Source: a bacterium
Lineage (GTDB): Bacteria > Patescibacteriota > Minisyncoccia > Phycocordibacterales > VMEP01
Direction of reading: 5' to 3'
Assembly (NCBI GenBank): GCA_030699625.1
Contig: JAUYLU010000028.1
Location: 1 to 24,542, forward strand
Length of the DNA stretch: 24,542 nucleotides
The first letter of the stretch is position 1. Each line of letters opens with the position of its first letter. The notes beneath the pieces were generated by a model. The model did no database searches. It saw only the letters and a program-made list of their open reading frames with translations, and had not been told where the DNA came from. The translations under genes were made by a program, and so were the position numbers. This document shows, piece by piece, positions 1 through 6,548 of the stretch.

Positions 1-152
1 ACGAGGTCTCCGTGCGCGAGGACGCAAAGCGCACTATGGCGAACAGGAGAGCCGTCGAGCTTATCGCGCGGGAGTTCGGCCTTCCGGCGAAGGCGGTTTC
101 CATCGTGCGCGGCCACCGGAAGCCTTCGAAGCTCATGCGCCTTGCAACCTGA
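1..152 (+). CDS. DUF167 (YggU-like) family protein, 3' end only
   Basis: The window opens inside this gene. The frame runs from base 3 to a TGA at 150-152 and gives 49 residues. The stretch NRRAVELIAREFGLPAKAV followed by IVRGHRKPSKLMRL fits the C-terminal half of the small DUF167/YggU family, where a helix of the form NxALvelLAexlgvpks leads into a strand IvrGxxsrxKxv. The family's biochemical role is not established. The N-terminal half, the start codon and any promoter lie outside the window. The next gene on the same strand follows after about 70 bases, so the two could share a transcript. Family assignment is by motif only. Confidence 0.6.
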   Translation, partial: EVSVREDAKRTMANRRAVELIAREFGLPAKAVSIVRGHRKPSKLMRLAT

Positions 153-221
153 CGCGCCGCCGCTCTGTTATGATGGGAAAGAAGGCGCAAGGGAGTTACC
201 AACCTAACGTCTAGGAACCGT

Positions 222-638
222 ATGCACATAAAGATCCAGACCACCGACCTGAAGCTCACGCGCGAGATCGACGAGTACATACGAAAGCGGATAGGGACCA
301 TTTCCAGATTCCTCGGGAGCGACGACGCCGCGGCGATGGCCGAGGTCGAAGTGGGCCGGATCACCTATCACCACAAGCGGGGCGAGGTGTTCAAGGCCGA
401 GGTGAACCTCGGCATGCCAGGGAAGCAGTTCCGCGCTACCGCCGAAGCGGAAGACCTCTACACCGCCATCGACGAAGTGCGGGAGGAGCTCGAGCGGGGC
501 GTGGTCTCGGCCAAGGGCAAGGAGCGGACGCTTTTCCGGCGCGGCGCGGCCATGTTGAAGGACGTGGTGAAGGGACTCGACCGCTTCAAGTGGAAGAAGT
601 TCCCGAAGCTTCCGAAATTCCCCCGCTGGAGGAAGTAA
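222..638 (+). CDS. hpf: Ribosome hibernation-promoting factor, short form (HPF/RaiA family)
   Basis: This 138-residue protein belongs to the HPF/YfiA (RaiA) family, whose members bind the 30S subunit across the decoding region and store ribosomes in an inactive state. The start MHIKIQTTDLKLTREIDEYIRKRIG is the typical first strand and helix. It is followed by the family pattern VEVGRITYHHKRGEVFKAEVNL, FRATAEAEDLYTAIDEVREELERGV and a conserved basic patch. The long-form dimerisation domain is absent. Instead the tail is short and rich in Lys, Pro and Trp (about residues 115-138), which could contact rRNA; that last point is inference. AGGAA lies about 7 bases before the ATG. The gene is followed after 24 bases by a strong AT-rich palindrome. 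Confidence 0.92.
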   Translation: MHIKIQTTDLKLTREIDEYIRKRIGTISRFLGSDDAAAMAEVEVGRITYHHKRGEVFKAEVNLGMPGKQFRATAEAEDLYTAIDEVREELERGVVSAKGKERTLFRRGAAMLKDVVKGLDRFKWKKFPKLPKFPRWRK

Positions 639-662
639 TTGGAAACCTACAACACAACAAGG

Positions 663-700
663 TTCTTATTCTCTAATTCGTACGAATAAGAGAATAAGAA
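663..700. repeat. AT-rich palindrome, copy A of the TTCTCTnATTCG family
   Basis: Two 18-base arms flank a 2-base centre (TA at 681-682) with a single mismatch (675 against 688). The inner arm TTCTCTAATTCG matches copies at 10943, 11249, 18726 and 18786. It sits between hpf and the cyclophilin gene, 14 bases before that gene's ATG, and lacks a U-run on the plus strand, so it is not an ordinary terminator. Confidence 0.8.
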
Positions 701-714
701 AAAATTAAACGACC

Positions 715-1410
715 ATGGCTCCTGGAATGAAGATACTGGCCGCCGTTGTCGCCCTCCTTATCGCGGGCGGCGGCTATTATCTCTACACCGAGAAAGAGCT
801 CTCGTACGACCGCGGGGACGATTATTCCGAAAACGGCGCGTTCGGAACGGAGAATGCGGGAAGCGATATTGCCAATAATAATGTCGGCACGACCGAGAGC
901 GCCTCTGCGCCGCGCCCGGACGCCGCAAAGAAAAAGAACGTGATATTTTCCACGAATAAAGGAGAGATAGAGCTTGAGCTCTGGGACGGCCTCGCGCCGA
1001 CAACGGTCGAGAATTTCAGGAAACTCGTGGCCGCCGGTTTCTACGACGGCACGCGCTTCCACCGCGTCATCAAAGATTTCATGATACAGGGCGGCGACCC
1101 GCTCTCGAAGGACCCGGCGCTCCGGGCGCGGTGGGGGACCGGCGGCCCGGGCTACTCGTTCGCCGACGAGCTGAACGGCGAAAAGCTCGTGCGCGGGGTC
1201 ATCGCCATGGCAAACGCGGGACCTGACACGAACGGGAGCCAATTTTTTATTATCACGGCGGCCTCGACCCCGTGGCTCGATGGCAAGCACACCGGTTTCG
1301 GAAGGGTGGTGCGGGGGATGGACGTGGTGAGCGCCATCGAGAACGTGCCGGTAGGGCAGAACGACCAGCCGGCAGAGGACATCGTCGTCCAGTCGGTGCG
1401 GCTCGAATAA
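715..1410 (+). CDS. Membrane-anchored cyclophilin-type peptidyl-prolyl cis-trans isomerase
   Basis: The 231-residue product has an N-terminal membrane segment (about residues 6-24, ILAAVVALLIAGGGYYLY), a low-complexity linker to about residue 72, then a compact cyclophilin domain. Diagnostic motifs are FHRVIKDFMIQGGDP, the stretch GVIAMANAGPDTNGSQFFI, and TPWLDGKHTGFGRVVRGMDVV. The Arg of FHRV and the QGGD and GSQFFI elements line the active site of the family. The enzyme would speed folding around prolines, here on the outer face of the cytoplasmic membrane; location is inferred from the anchor. There are two possible starts, ATG at 715 and ATG at 727, with no clear ribosome binding site before either. 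The gene ends at a hairpin shared with the convergent gene. Confidence 0.92.
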   Translation: MAPGMKILAAVVALLIAGGGYYLYTEKELSYDRGDDYSENGAFGTENAGSDIANNNVGTTESASAPRPDAAKKKNVIFSTNKGEIELELWDGLAPTTVENFRKLVAAGFYDGTRFHRVIKDFMIQGGDPLSKDPALRARWGTGGPGYSFADELNGEKLVRGVIAMANAGPDTNGSQFFIITAASTPWLDGKHTGFGRVVRGMDVVSAIENVPVGQNDQPAEDIVVQSVRLE

Positions 1411-1415
1411 CAAAT

Positions 1416-1439
1416 GAACCCTCGCGGCGACGAGGGTTC
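1416..1439. terminator. Bidirectional intrinsic terminator between convergent genes
   Basis: Perfect 9-bp stem GAACCCTCG / CGAGGGTTC with a 6-base loop, lying between the stop of the cyclophilin gene (1410) and the stop of the minus-strand gene (1440). On the minus strand it runs into TTTGTTATT. The plus-strand tail is weaker. Confidence 0.75.
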
Positions 1440-2018
1440 TTAAGAGGATGGACGCCAACGGAAATTGTCGTCCCTTTTGATGCTTTCAAGCGGCCGAATA
1501 CGTTCAAGCAGTTGTAAGGGCATTTCCATGGATGTGGCGAACGCCTTTCCCTTCATGCCCCCGATTTCTCCTCCGAGGAAATCGATGTATACGCCGGCAA
1601 GATGGTATTCGAGCGTCGAAAGCACCGTCCCCGGCGACTTGAATCCTTCAATCCCTCGTTTGGTAAAAAGCGCGCCCACTCCGTAGGTCATGTGGTCGAG
1701 CGTTCCCCTGGCAAGCCGCACAGGCCGCTCGATTTTGATCTTCTCGCTTACCTTGGGAGAGCGGTTTTTCCAGGCCGAGAGCGTGCCGTCGATGCGTTCG
1801 AGAGGCGTTATTTTTATGATTTCGAGCGTTTTGGCGAGCGCTTCAACGAGCGCGTTGAGGACTTCGTGGCAATAGGCTTGTTGTATCCCGTATTCTTTTT
1901 CAAAGAGCTCGGCCGCTTCGACGGCAATGGCGCAAAGTTCTTCGGGGGTAAGGCGCGACTTGTTCCTGACGCGTGATGTCCAGGTGAGGTACTCCGTGAG
2001 GTAGACTTCGATGGTCAT
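1440..2018 (-). CDS. Conserved-looking hypothetical protein, 192 aa
   Basis: I do not recognise this protein. It is soluble with no membrane segment or signal peptide. The N-terminal half is helical and acidic (LTPEELCAIAVEAAELFEKEYGIQQAYCHEVLNALVEALAKTLEII). The second half has KIKIERPVRLARGTLDHMTYGVGALFTKRG and a Gly-rich segment DFLGGEIGGMKGKAFATSMEMPLQLLERI. Codon use and composition match the neighbours. The ATG directly follows AAAGGAGG with no spacer, which is unusually tight, but an in-frame TGA lies just upstream and no better start exists. It follows fmt after about 126 bases on the same strand and could be the distal gene of the priA-def-fmt transcript, although TATACT on the minus strand near 2105 could give it its own promoter. 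Confidence 0.75.
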   Translation of the reverse strand: MTIEVYLTEYLTWTSRVRNKSRLTPEELCAIAVEAAELFEKEYGIQQAYCHEVLNALVEALAKTLEIIKITPLERIDGTLSAWKNRSPKVSEKIKIERPVRLARGTLDHMTYGVGALFTKRGIEGFKSPGTVLSTLEYHLAGVYIDFLGGEIGGMKGKAFATSMEMPLQLLERIRPLESIKRDDNFRWRPSS

Positions 2019-2144
2019 CCTCCTTTCCTTTCAGTAAAGAGTAAAGATAAGAAAAACGCGCTCTCGGTATTGCAAGAAGCAGTCGTTCACTACTAGACGT
2101 AGTATACGCCCGCCCCTTGCTGCGCGCTCGGCGGATGTGCATAG

Positions 2145-3005
2145 CTAAAGCCCCCGCACAAAATCACCGTACGGCATCTCGCGCCCGCCCTCGGGAAGCA
2201 CTTTTTTTATCGAAAATTCGCCGTTTTCGAGCGCCGCGTCCTTGACGATGACGCGCACGTCCTTGCCATGGCGCTTCGCGAAGAAATGCGTGCCGATGGA
2301 GCCGCAGTAAGCGCGGAACTTGCGGTAATTTTTCTCCGGCGCGTCGGCAAGGTCGAGGAGCCCGTCCTCTTTTTTGACGAGGTTCGTGTAGGTGGCGGCC
2401 GCGTCGTCCTGCGCGACGGCGGCGAGCGTGCCCGTCGCCCCGTCGGGAATGACCTTCGCGAGCGCGCTCCCGCCAAGACGGGCGAGCTTCTCCCGAAGCT
2501 CCGGCGCGCGCTCGTCGCCCGAGAGGAGCATTTTTTCCCGCATCACCACGGGGCCGTGGTCCATTTTTTCGTCGAGGAGCAGTATCGAGACTCCCGTTTC
2601 TCGCGCCCCCTCGAGGATGGCGCCCTCGACGGGCGAGGGGCCGCGGAGTTTCGGGAGAAGCGAAGGATGGACGTTGAGCGTTCCGTGCTTCGGGAGCGCG
2701 AGCACTTCTTGCTTTAAAATTTTCCCGTAGGCAACGACGGCGAAAAGGTCGAAGCCCGCGAGCTTTTCCCGCGCCGCTTCGTCGAGTTTCTCCGGTTGGA
2801 TGAACGGGATTCTTTCGCGCTCGGCCCAGGTTTTGACCGGCGGGGGAGAAAGGCGAAGGCCCCGTCCTTTCGGGCGGTCGGGCGCCGTCACCACGAGAGC
2901 GGGAGGTAGCTTCGCCTTTTTGAGCTCTTCGAGCGCGAAGACCGCGAACGCGGGCGTTCCGAAGAAGGCGAAGCGCGGCTGCTCACTCGACATAGGTTTT
3001 TCCAT
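2145..3005 (-). CDS. fmt: Methionyl-tRNA formyltransferase
   Basis: Fmt transfers a formyl group from 10-formyl-tetrahydrofolate to initiator Met-tRNA. The 286-residue product has the N-terminal formyltransferase fold: FAFFGTPAFAVFALEELKK (nucleotide-fold start), the conserved VVAYGKIL, the catalytic segment LNVHPSLLPKLRGPSPVEGAI with the expected Asn and His, and TGVSILLLDEKMDHGPVV with the Asp of the Asn-His-Asp triad. A shortened C-terminal domain follows (about residue 205 onward). Length is slightly below the usual 310 aa. The start at 3005 or Met5 at 2993 both overlap the 3' end of def, so the genes are translationally coupled. Pairing with def, the enzyme that removes the formyl group, is the standard arrangement. 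Confidence 0.95.
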   Translation of the reverse strand: MEKPMSSEQPRFAFFGTPAFAVFALEELKKAKLPPALVVTAPDRPKGRGLRLSPPPVKTWAERERIPFIQPEKLDEAAREKLAGFDLFAVVAYGKILKQEVLALPKHGTLNVHPSLLPKLRGPSPVEGAILEGARETGVSILLLDEKMDHGPVVMREKMLLSGDERAPELREKLARLGGSALAKVIPDGATGTLAAVAQDDAAATYTNLVKKEDGLLDLADAPEKNYRKFRAYCGSIGTHFFAKRHGKDVRVIVKDAALENGEFSIKKVLPEGGREMPYGDFVRGL

Positions 3006-3573
3006 GTTCTCTTTGGAGTTCGGGTGGGATGTCTTCCACGTCTTTCGCCTTGTCGGTAAAGAGGACGCCCTCGAGGTGGTCGCACTCGTGCTGGAAGATC
3101 TGGGCGAGGAGGCCGCCCGCCCCGCGGGTGAACTTCCTGCCGCGCTCGTCGTATGCTTCGATGGTCACCCGCTTCTTTCGCTTCACCCTGCCGTAAAGCC
3201 AGCGGAGCGACAAGCACCCCTCCACCATCCACTCGGCATCCTTCGATTCCTTGACGATGCGCGGGTTCACGAACACCATGTCGTTCGGATGGGGTTTCCC
3301 TTTCTTTTTCTTGAGCGGGACGGCTTTCCCCTCGGCGAGCGCCTCGAGACCGCCCTTTCCCTTGAGCTCGAAGATGCGCCCCGAGACCACGAAGAGGCGC
3401 AGCGCGTGGCCTAACTGCGGTGCGGCGATGGCCACTCCGTCGTCCTCGCCATGGAGCGCCTTCCTCATTTCTTTGATGAGTTTCTTTATGCTCGGGTTCC
3501 CGATCTCGCTCGGCGCTATCTCTTTCGCCCGTTCCCGGAGGACCGGATGGTTCCGCGCTATGAATTCGGCCAT
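2983..3573 (-). CDS. def: Peptide deformylase
   Basis: Def removes the N-formyl group from nascent proteins and uses a metal held by one Cys and two His. All three family motifs are present in the 196-residue product: motif 1 GVAIAAPQ (residues 46-53, with Ala48 where Gly is usual), motif 2 EGCLS (Cys120), and motif 3 QHECDHL (His162, Glu163, His166). An insertion rich in Lys (about residues 83-97, EGKAVPLKKKKGKPHPND) lies between motifs 1 and 2. The gene follows priA by 40 bases and overlaps fmt, indicating a single minus-strand operon priA-def-fmt, a common grouping in bacteria. Confidence 0.95.
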   Translation of the reverse strand: MAEFIARNHPVLRERAKEIAPSEIGNPSIKKLIKEMRKALHGEDDGVAIAAPQLGHALRLFVVSGRIFELKGKGGLEALAEGKAVPLKKKKGKPHPNDMVFVNPRIVKESKDAEWMVEGCLSLRWLYGRVKRKKRVTIEAYDERGRKFTRGAGGLLAQIFQHECDHLEGVLFTDKAKDVEDIPPELQREHGKTYVE

Positions 3574-3613
3574 TTCGCTCAGTATACCCCGCGGGATATT
3601 TCAAAGGCCAGTT

Positions 3614-5632
3614 CTATAGTATGTCCTCGGGCATGACGCGGACGGCGATGTCGGGCGGGAGTGAGAGGAGAAGCCCGGCGAGGGCTTTGTCGAGCCGCCC
3701 CTCGCCGAGCTCGGGCACGGTCCATTCGCGCGGCGGGAGCCGAAGGACGATGTGGGTGCGATAGAGGTGCTTTATCTTCGAAATGAAAGCGTTGTAGCTC
3801 TCGGGGGAATACCGGCCGAAAAGCGCCTTCAGCCGCCCCGCCTCTTCGGAGAGCATCGGCTGTCTGCCTTCGAGGGTGAGCTTCACCAAGCGCACGGCGG
3901 GGGGAAAATTGAAAGCGCGGCGGTCGCGGAGCTCGTCGCGGTAGAAATTGATGAGGTCGCCCTCGACGAGCTCGAGGAGGAGCTTCTTGTCGGCGAGGCG
4001 CGTCTGGACGATGAACTCGCGCTCGGCCCGCGACCGGAGCGAGAGAAGGGTCTGGAACATCTTTTCGCCGATGCGAAACGACGGGATGCTTGCGAGCGAG
4101 TCGATGGAGGCGACGATGATGGTGTCGAGGGGCTTCGCGAGATAGTAGAGCGCGAGCTCGCTTCCGACGAGGATGCCCCCTTTCTTTTTTTCGAACTCCT
4201 CCGCGATCTTCCTCGCTTCGGCGGGCGTTCCCGCGCTGTCGCGGTCGAGGCGGAGCACTTTTTCGCCGGGGAACGCCGCGGCGAGCTCCTCTTCCACGCT
4301 CTCCGTCCCGTAGCCCAGGGGCACGAGCTTCCAGCCGCCGCAATGGCCGCACGGCGTGTCGGCGGAGACCGCCCCTTTGCATTTATGGCAGATGAAGGCC
4401 CGCTCCCGCCCGCTTCCGCCGCCCTGTCCGTGGAGGACGAGCGGCGACGAGCAGCGGGGACAGGCGAGCGTCGTCCCGCAATCGCCGCAGATGGAAATGG
4501 GATGGAGGCCGCGTCGCGAGGCGTAGACGAAGACGCTTCCGCGCCGCTTCTGCGCGTCGCGGACGGCCTCCTCGGCCGTCTCGGAGATGAGCGCGAATTT
4601 TTTCTTTTCGCCGCCCGTCTGCGCTCCTGTCTGCGTGACTCGCGCGGGCAGGCTGCGCGCGGGCAGGTCCTCGTCCTTTTTTCTCGTGTCGACGATGAGG
4701 CACTCCTCGCGCGTCTTGATGCGCCATTTCAGAGGGAGAAGCTCGGTGAGCTCGTGCGCCTCATGCCGCGCGAGCGTCTCGACCTGGAGGAGCGCGTCGG
4801 CAAAGACGATCTTCCATCCCGAGTTTGCCGCAAGGATTTCGGCGAAGACGCGCAGGTCGAGGTACGGGCGCGAGACGGTGCGGTAGGCGCTCGACGATTC
4901 GTGCTCGACGATGACCGTGCCGATGTCGTCCCGCGGGAGAGCGAGGAAATACGGCGTGCCGACGACGAGGACGGGGTGCGTTTCCTCCTCGAGCTTCGCG
5001 AGCCGCGCCGCGAGCTCTTTTTTAGGGAGCCGCCCGTGGAGGATGTAGGCGAAACGCTCCACGCCCCGCGATACTTCCTCCGCAAAATGTTCCGCTTCCT
5101 CGGCGGTAGGGAGGACGAGGAAGACCGAGGCGCCCTTGGCGAACTCGGTGCGCACATAGGTGCGGAAATAATCGAGCCGCTCCTCGAGCTCGCGCTGGAG
5201 GATGAACTTTTCCGCCTTGAGCCCGCCCGGATGTACCGTTCGGGCGGGACCGTCGGGGCGGGCCGCCCTGGGGGCGTCCTTTTTTCTCACGGCGAGCTTG
5301 CCTTGGAGATATTCCGGTACCGTCTGGGCGATGGTTTCCCCGAGTGAGGCAGCGAAGAAGAGCGCCGTGCTTTCGGCGCTCTTCAGGAAGGCGTCCGAGA
5401 GCGCGCTCGCGCCGAGCACCTTGTCGATCTTGCGGAGGCTGTAGCGCGAGGCCTTCACGGATGACTTCGCCGCCGCGGCGTCGCGGGCGGCCACCACGAG
5501 CCCTTTCACTTTCTTGCCGCGGAGCGGCACCGAGACGATGGCGCCGGGGGCCGCGGCCTCGTCCTTGCCGAAATAGGAAAGCGCGTGCGGGGGGACGCCC
5601 TTGGCGAAAGGAACAACTTCGAGGATTCTCAT
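3614..5632 (-). CDS. priA: PriA-like primosomal protein N', probably ATPase-defective
   Basis: PriA recognises stalled forks and reloads the replisome. The 672-residue product has the N-terminal DNA-binding domain (about 1-110), a helicase-like core, the zinc-binding region with four CxxC pairs (CGDC, CPRC, CHKC, CGHC, around residues 390-450), and the downstream signature LGYGTESVEEELAAAFP. The core is degenerate. The Walker A motif GxxGxGKT expected after the N-terminal domain is missing: the equivalent stretch reads FRTYVRTEFAKGASVFLVLPT. The DEEH box is VEHESSSAYR. A structural or fork-binding role without unwinding is therefore likely (inference). The ATG directly abuts the inverted-repeat element at 5633-5740. 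First gene of the priA-def-fmt operon; length is close to the family's 730 aa. Confidence 0.88.
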   Translation of the reverse strand: MRILEVVPFAKGVPPHALSYFGKDEAAAPGAIVSVPLRGKKVKGLVVAARDAAAAKSSVKASRYSLRKIDKVLGASALSDAFLKSAESTALFFAASLGETIAQTVPEYLQGKLAVRKKDAPRAARPDGPARTVHPGGLKAEKFILQRELEERLDYFRTYVRTEFAKGASVFLVLPTAEEAEHFAEEVSRGVERFAYILHGRLPKKELAARLAKLEEETHPVLVVGTPYFLALPRDDIGTVIVEHESSSAYRTVSRPYLDLRVFAEILAANSGWKIVFADALLQVETLARHEAHELTELLPLKWRIKTREECLIVDTRKKDEDLPARSLPARVTQTGAQTGGEKKKFALISETAEEAVRDAQKRRGSVFVYASRRGLHPISICGDCGTTLACPRCSSPLVLHGQGGGSGRERAFICHKCKGAVSADTPCGHCGGWKLVPLGYGTESVEEELAAAFPGEKVLRLDRDSAGTPAEARKIAEEFEKKKGGILVGSELALYYLAKPLDTIIVASIDSLASIPSFRIGEKMFQTLLSLRSRAEREFIVQTRLADKKLLLELVEGDLINFYRDELRDRRAFNFPPAVRLVKLTLEGRQPMLSEEAGRLKALFGRYSPESYNAFISKIKHLYRTHIVLRLPPREWTVPELGEGRLDKALAGLLLSLPPDIAVRVMPEDIL

Positions 5633-5740
5633 CCTGTTAGAGGCAGGTCGCGGTCGCCGCGCGCTGCATTTTAATCGTTTTTAACATGAAAATTCTTGCT
5701 GTTTTGCCCTATTGTAACCGCGACCGCGGCCTCTAACAGG
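5633..5740. repeat. GTTAGA/TCTAAC inverted-repeat leader element, copy 1 (priA)
   Basis: The 108-bp element begins CCTGTTAGAGGC and ends GCCTCTAACAGG, a perfect 12-bp inverted repeat. Pairing extends inward through CGCGGTCGC / GCGACCGCG with a small bulge. The interior is AT-rich. One end lies directly against the priA ATG (minus strand). Similar elements lie against the start codons of holB (10088-10240) and mreD (16537-16737). The priA and holB copies also share a GACCGCG-rCCTGC block next to the ATG. Confidence 0.8.
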
Positions 5741-5934
5741 ACTCATGGGTTAATACTACAATATAGTCCCCCGAGGCACAGCCTCGAGGGAAAGAATAAG
5801 CACTCGCTTCGCTCGCGTTTACGCGCGGCATGCCGCGCGTTATTCAACCTATGATTCGACGTCGCTCGGACACCGTGCGAGTACACTCCCACGTGCTCCT
5901 CGCTCGTTGAAATAAAGGGCAGTAGCCCTTTGAT
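5741..5934. repeat. Intergenic hairpin cluster
   Basis: No gene was seen here. Perfect or near-perfect hairpins are CGAGGC-aca-GCCTCG (5772-5786), a perfect 20-bp palindrome at 5821-5840 (half-site ACGCGCGGCA), and AAAGGGC-agta-GCCCTTT (5914-5931). CGCTTCGCTCG-type words recur between them. The cluster lies between priA and the 3' end of the minus-strand membrane protein gene. Confidence 0.7.
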
Positions 5935-5999
5935 TCAACGTCGCTCGGACGATATGAAAATGAGTACATTTTCATTCGCTCCTCGCTCGTCGAAATAAA
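5853..5999. repeat. Two tandem direct repeats with hairpin potential
   Basis: Unit 1 (5853-5916) and unit 2 (5932-5999) both begin GATTCrACGTCGCTCGGAC and end GCTCCTCGCTCGTyGAAATAAA (r = A or G, y = T or C). The central parts differ but each can fold; unit 2 contains GAAAATG-agta-CATTTTC. The units are joined by the AAAGGGC hairpin. Unit 2 is read as the last codons of the minus-strand membrane protein gene. Confidence 0.75.
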
Positions 6000-6435
6000 A
6001 AACCTCCGCCGAAGCGGAGGTCGTTTTCTGGGGAAGGGGCGCACCTTTTTTGTTGTAAAGGATGCAATACGTTTCCGTATGGGGACCCGCCGGAAAAGTC
6101 ACCCATGTCATGACACTGCGGCTTCCGGCGTATTTTTCGATGAATCGCTCGCGGAGCCTCGTGGCGGCCTCGGCGGTGAAAGCGCCCTTGCTGTCCGAGA
6201 TGCACCACGCACCCATCTTGGTGTTCGCGTACTCGATGTTCTCGTCTTTGCCGCTTATCGTGACAAGGCGACTTCCTTCTTCGGCGCCGAGCGTCGGAGG
6301 CTTCGGCGGCCTTGCCGATTCCTCGTTTTGTCCGGCAAGGAAAAGGAAATAGAGCGTTGCCACGACGCCGAGAACGATGATAAGCGCGATTGCCATCGCA
6401 AGATATGCCCTACCCGCGTCGCTGTCTGCTTTCAA
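5935..6435 (-). CDS. Hypothetical single-pass membrane protein, TTG start
   Basis: I do not recognise this family. From the TTG at 6435 the protein is 166 residues: a short polar N-terminus, one membrane segment (about residues 11-34, AYLAMAIALIIVLGVVATLYFL), a Pro-rich linker, and an outward-facing domain with two Cys (MGAWCISD and TETYCILYN) that could form a disulfide. The TTG is preferred because GAGGGAGG lies just before it and a TTGACA promoter lies at 6467-6497. An ATG at 6504 is in frame but lies upstream of that promoter. Oddly, the reading frame passes through a strong terminator hairpin (6003-6020) and ends inside a repeat unit, so the last 25 or so residues may be a recent read-through extension. 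Confidence 0.65.
   Translation of the reverse strand: MKADSDAGRAYLAMAIALIIVLGVVATLYFLFLAGQNEESARPPKPPTLGAEEGSRLVTISGKDENIEYANTKMGAWCISDSKGAFTAEAATRLRERFIEKYAGSRSVMTWVTFPAGPHTETYCILYNKKGAPLPQKTTSASAEVFYFDERGANENVLIFISSERR
6003..6020 (-). terminator. Intrinsic terminator inside the 3' end of the preceding gene
   Basis: Stem CCTCCGC / GCGGAGG with a CGAA loop. On the minus strand it is followed by TTTTTTATTT, a good U-run. A shorter T-run on the plus side makes it partly bidirectional. It lies upstream of the stop codon at 5935 of the minus-strand gene. Confidence 0.8.
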
Positions 6436-6466
6436 AATACCCTCCCTCTCTTGTGAACGAACAGGT

Positions 6467-6497
6467 ATTTTATGCCATTTAAAATTTAATCTGTCAA
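6467..6497 (-). promoter_or_regulatory. Promoter of the minus-strand membrane protein gene
   Basis: On the minus strand a perfect -35 TTGACA (6492-6497) is followed by CATAAA at 17-base spacing or TAAAAT (6467-6472) at 19. The ribosome binding site GAGGGAGG and the TTG start at 6435 lie downstream. Confidence 0.7.
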
Positions 6498-6532
6498 CGG
6501 TCATTTCCACACTATATTTCGATGCCGCGGAT

Positions 6533-6548
6533 ATATCATATGTGATAT
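6533..6548. promoter_or_regulatory. Possible operator overlapping the HTH-murA start
   Basis: Perfect 6-bp arms ATATCA and TGATAT around TATG. The palindrome overlaps the start codon at 6547. Since the protein starts with an XRE-type DNA-binding domain, this is a candidate autoregulatory site (inference). Confidence 0.35.

Noticed and set aside
673..1458. Minus-strand frame over the cyclophilin gene
   Set aside because: Antisense to a well supported cyclophilin and begins inside palindrome A or the terminator region. No motif was found.
3752..5347. Long open frame on the plus strand, 531 codons
   Set aside because: It is antisense to priA, Arg/Glu/Asp-rich with no family motif, and arises from the codon bias of GC-rich DNA. 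priA has clear zinc and core motifs on the other strand.
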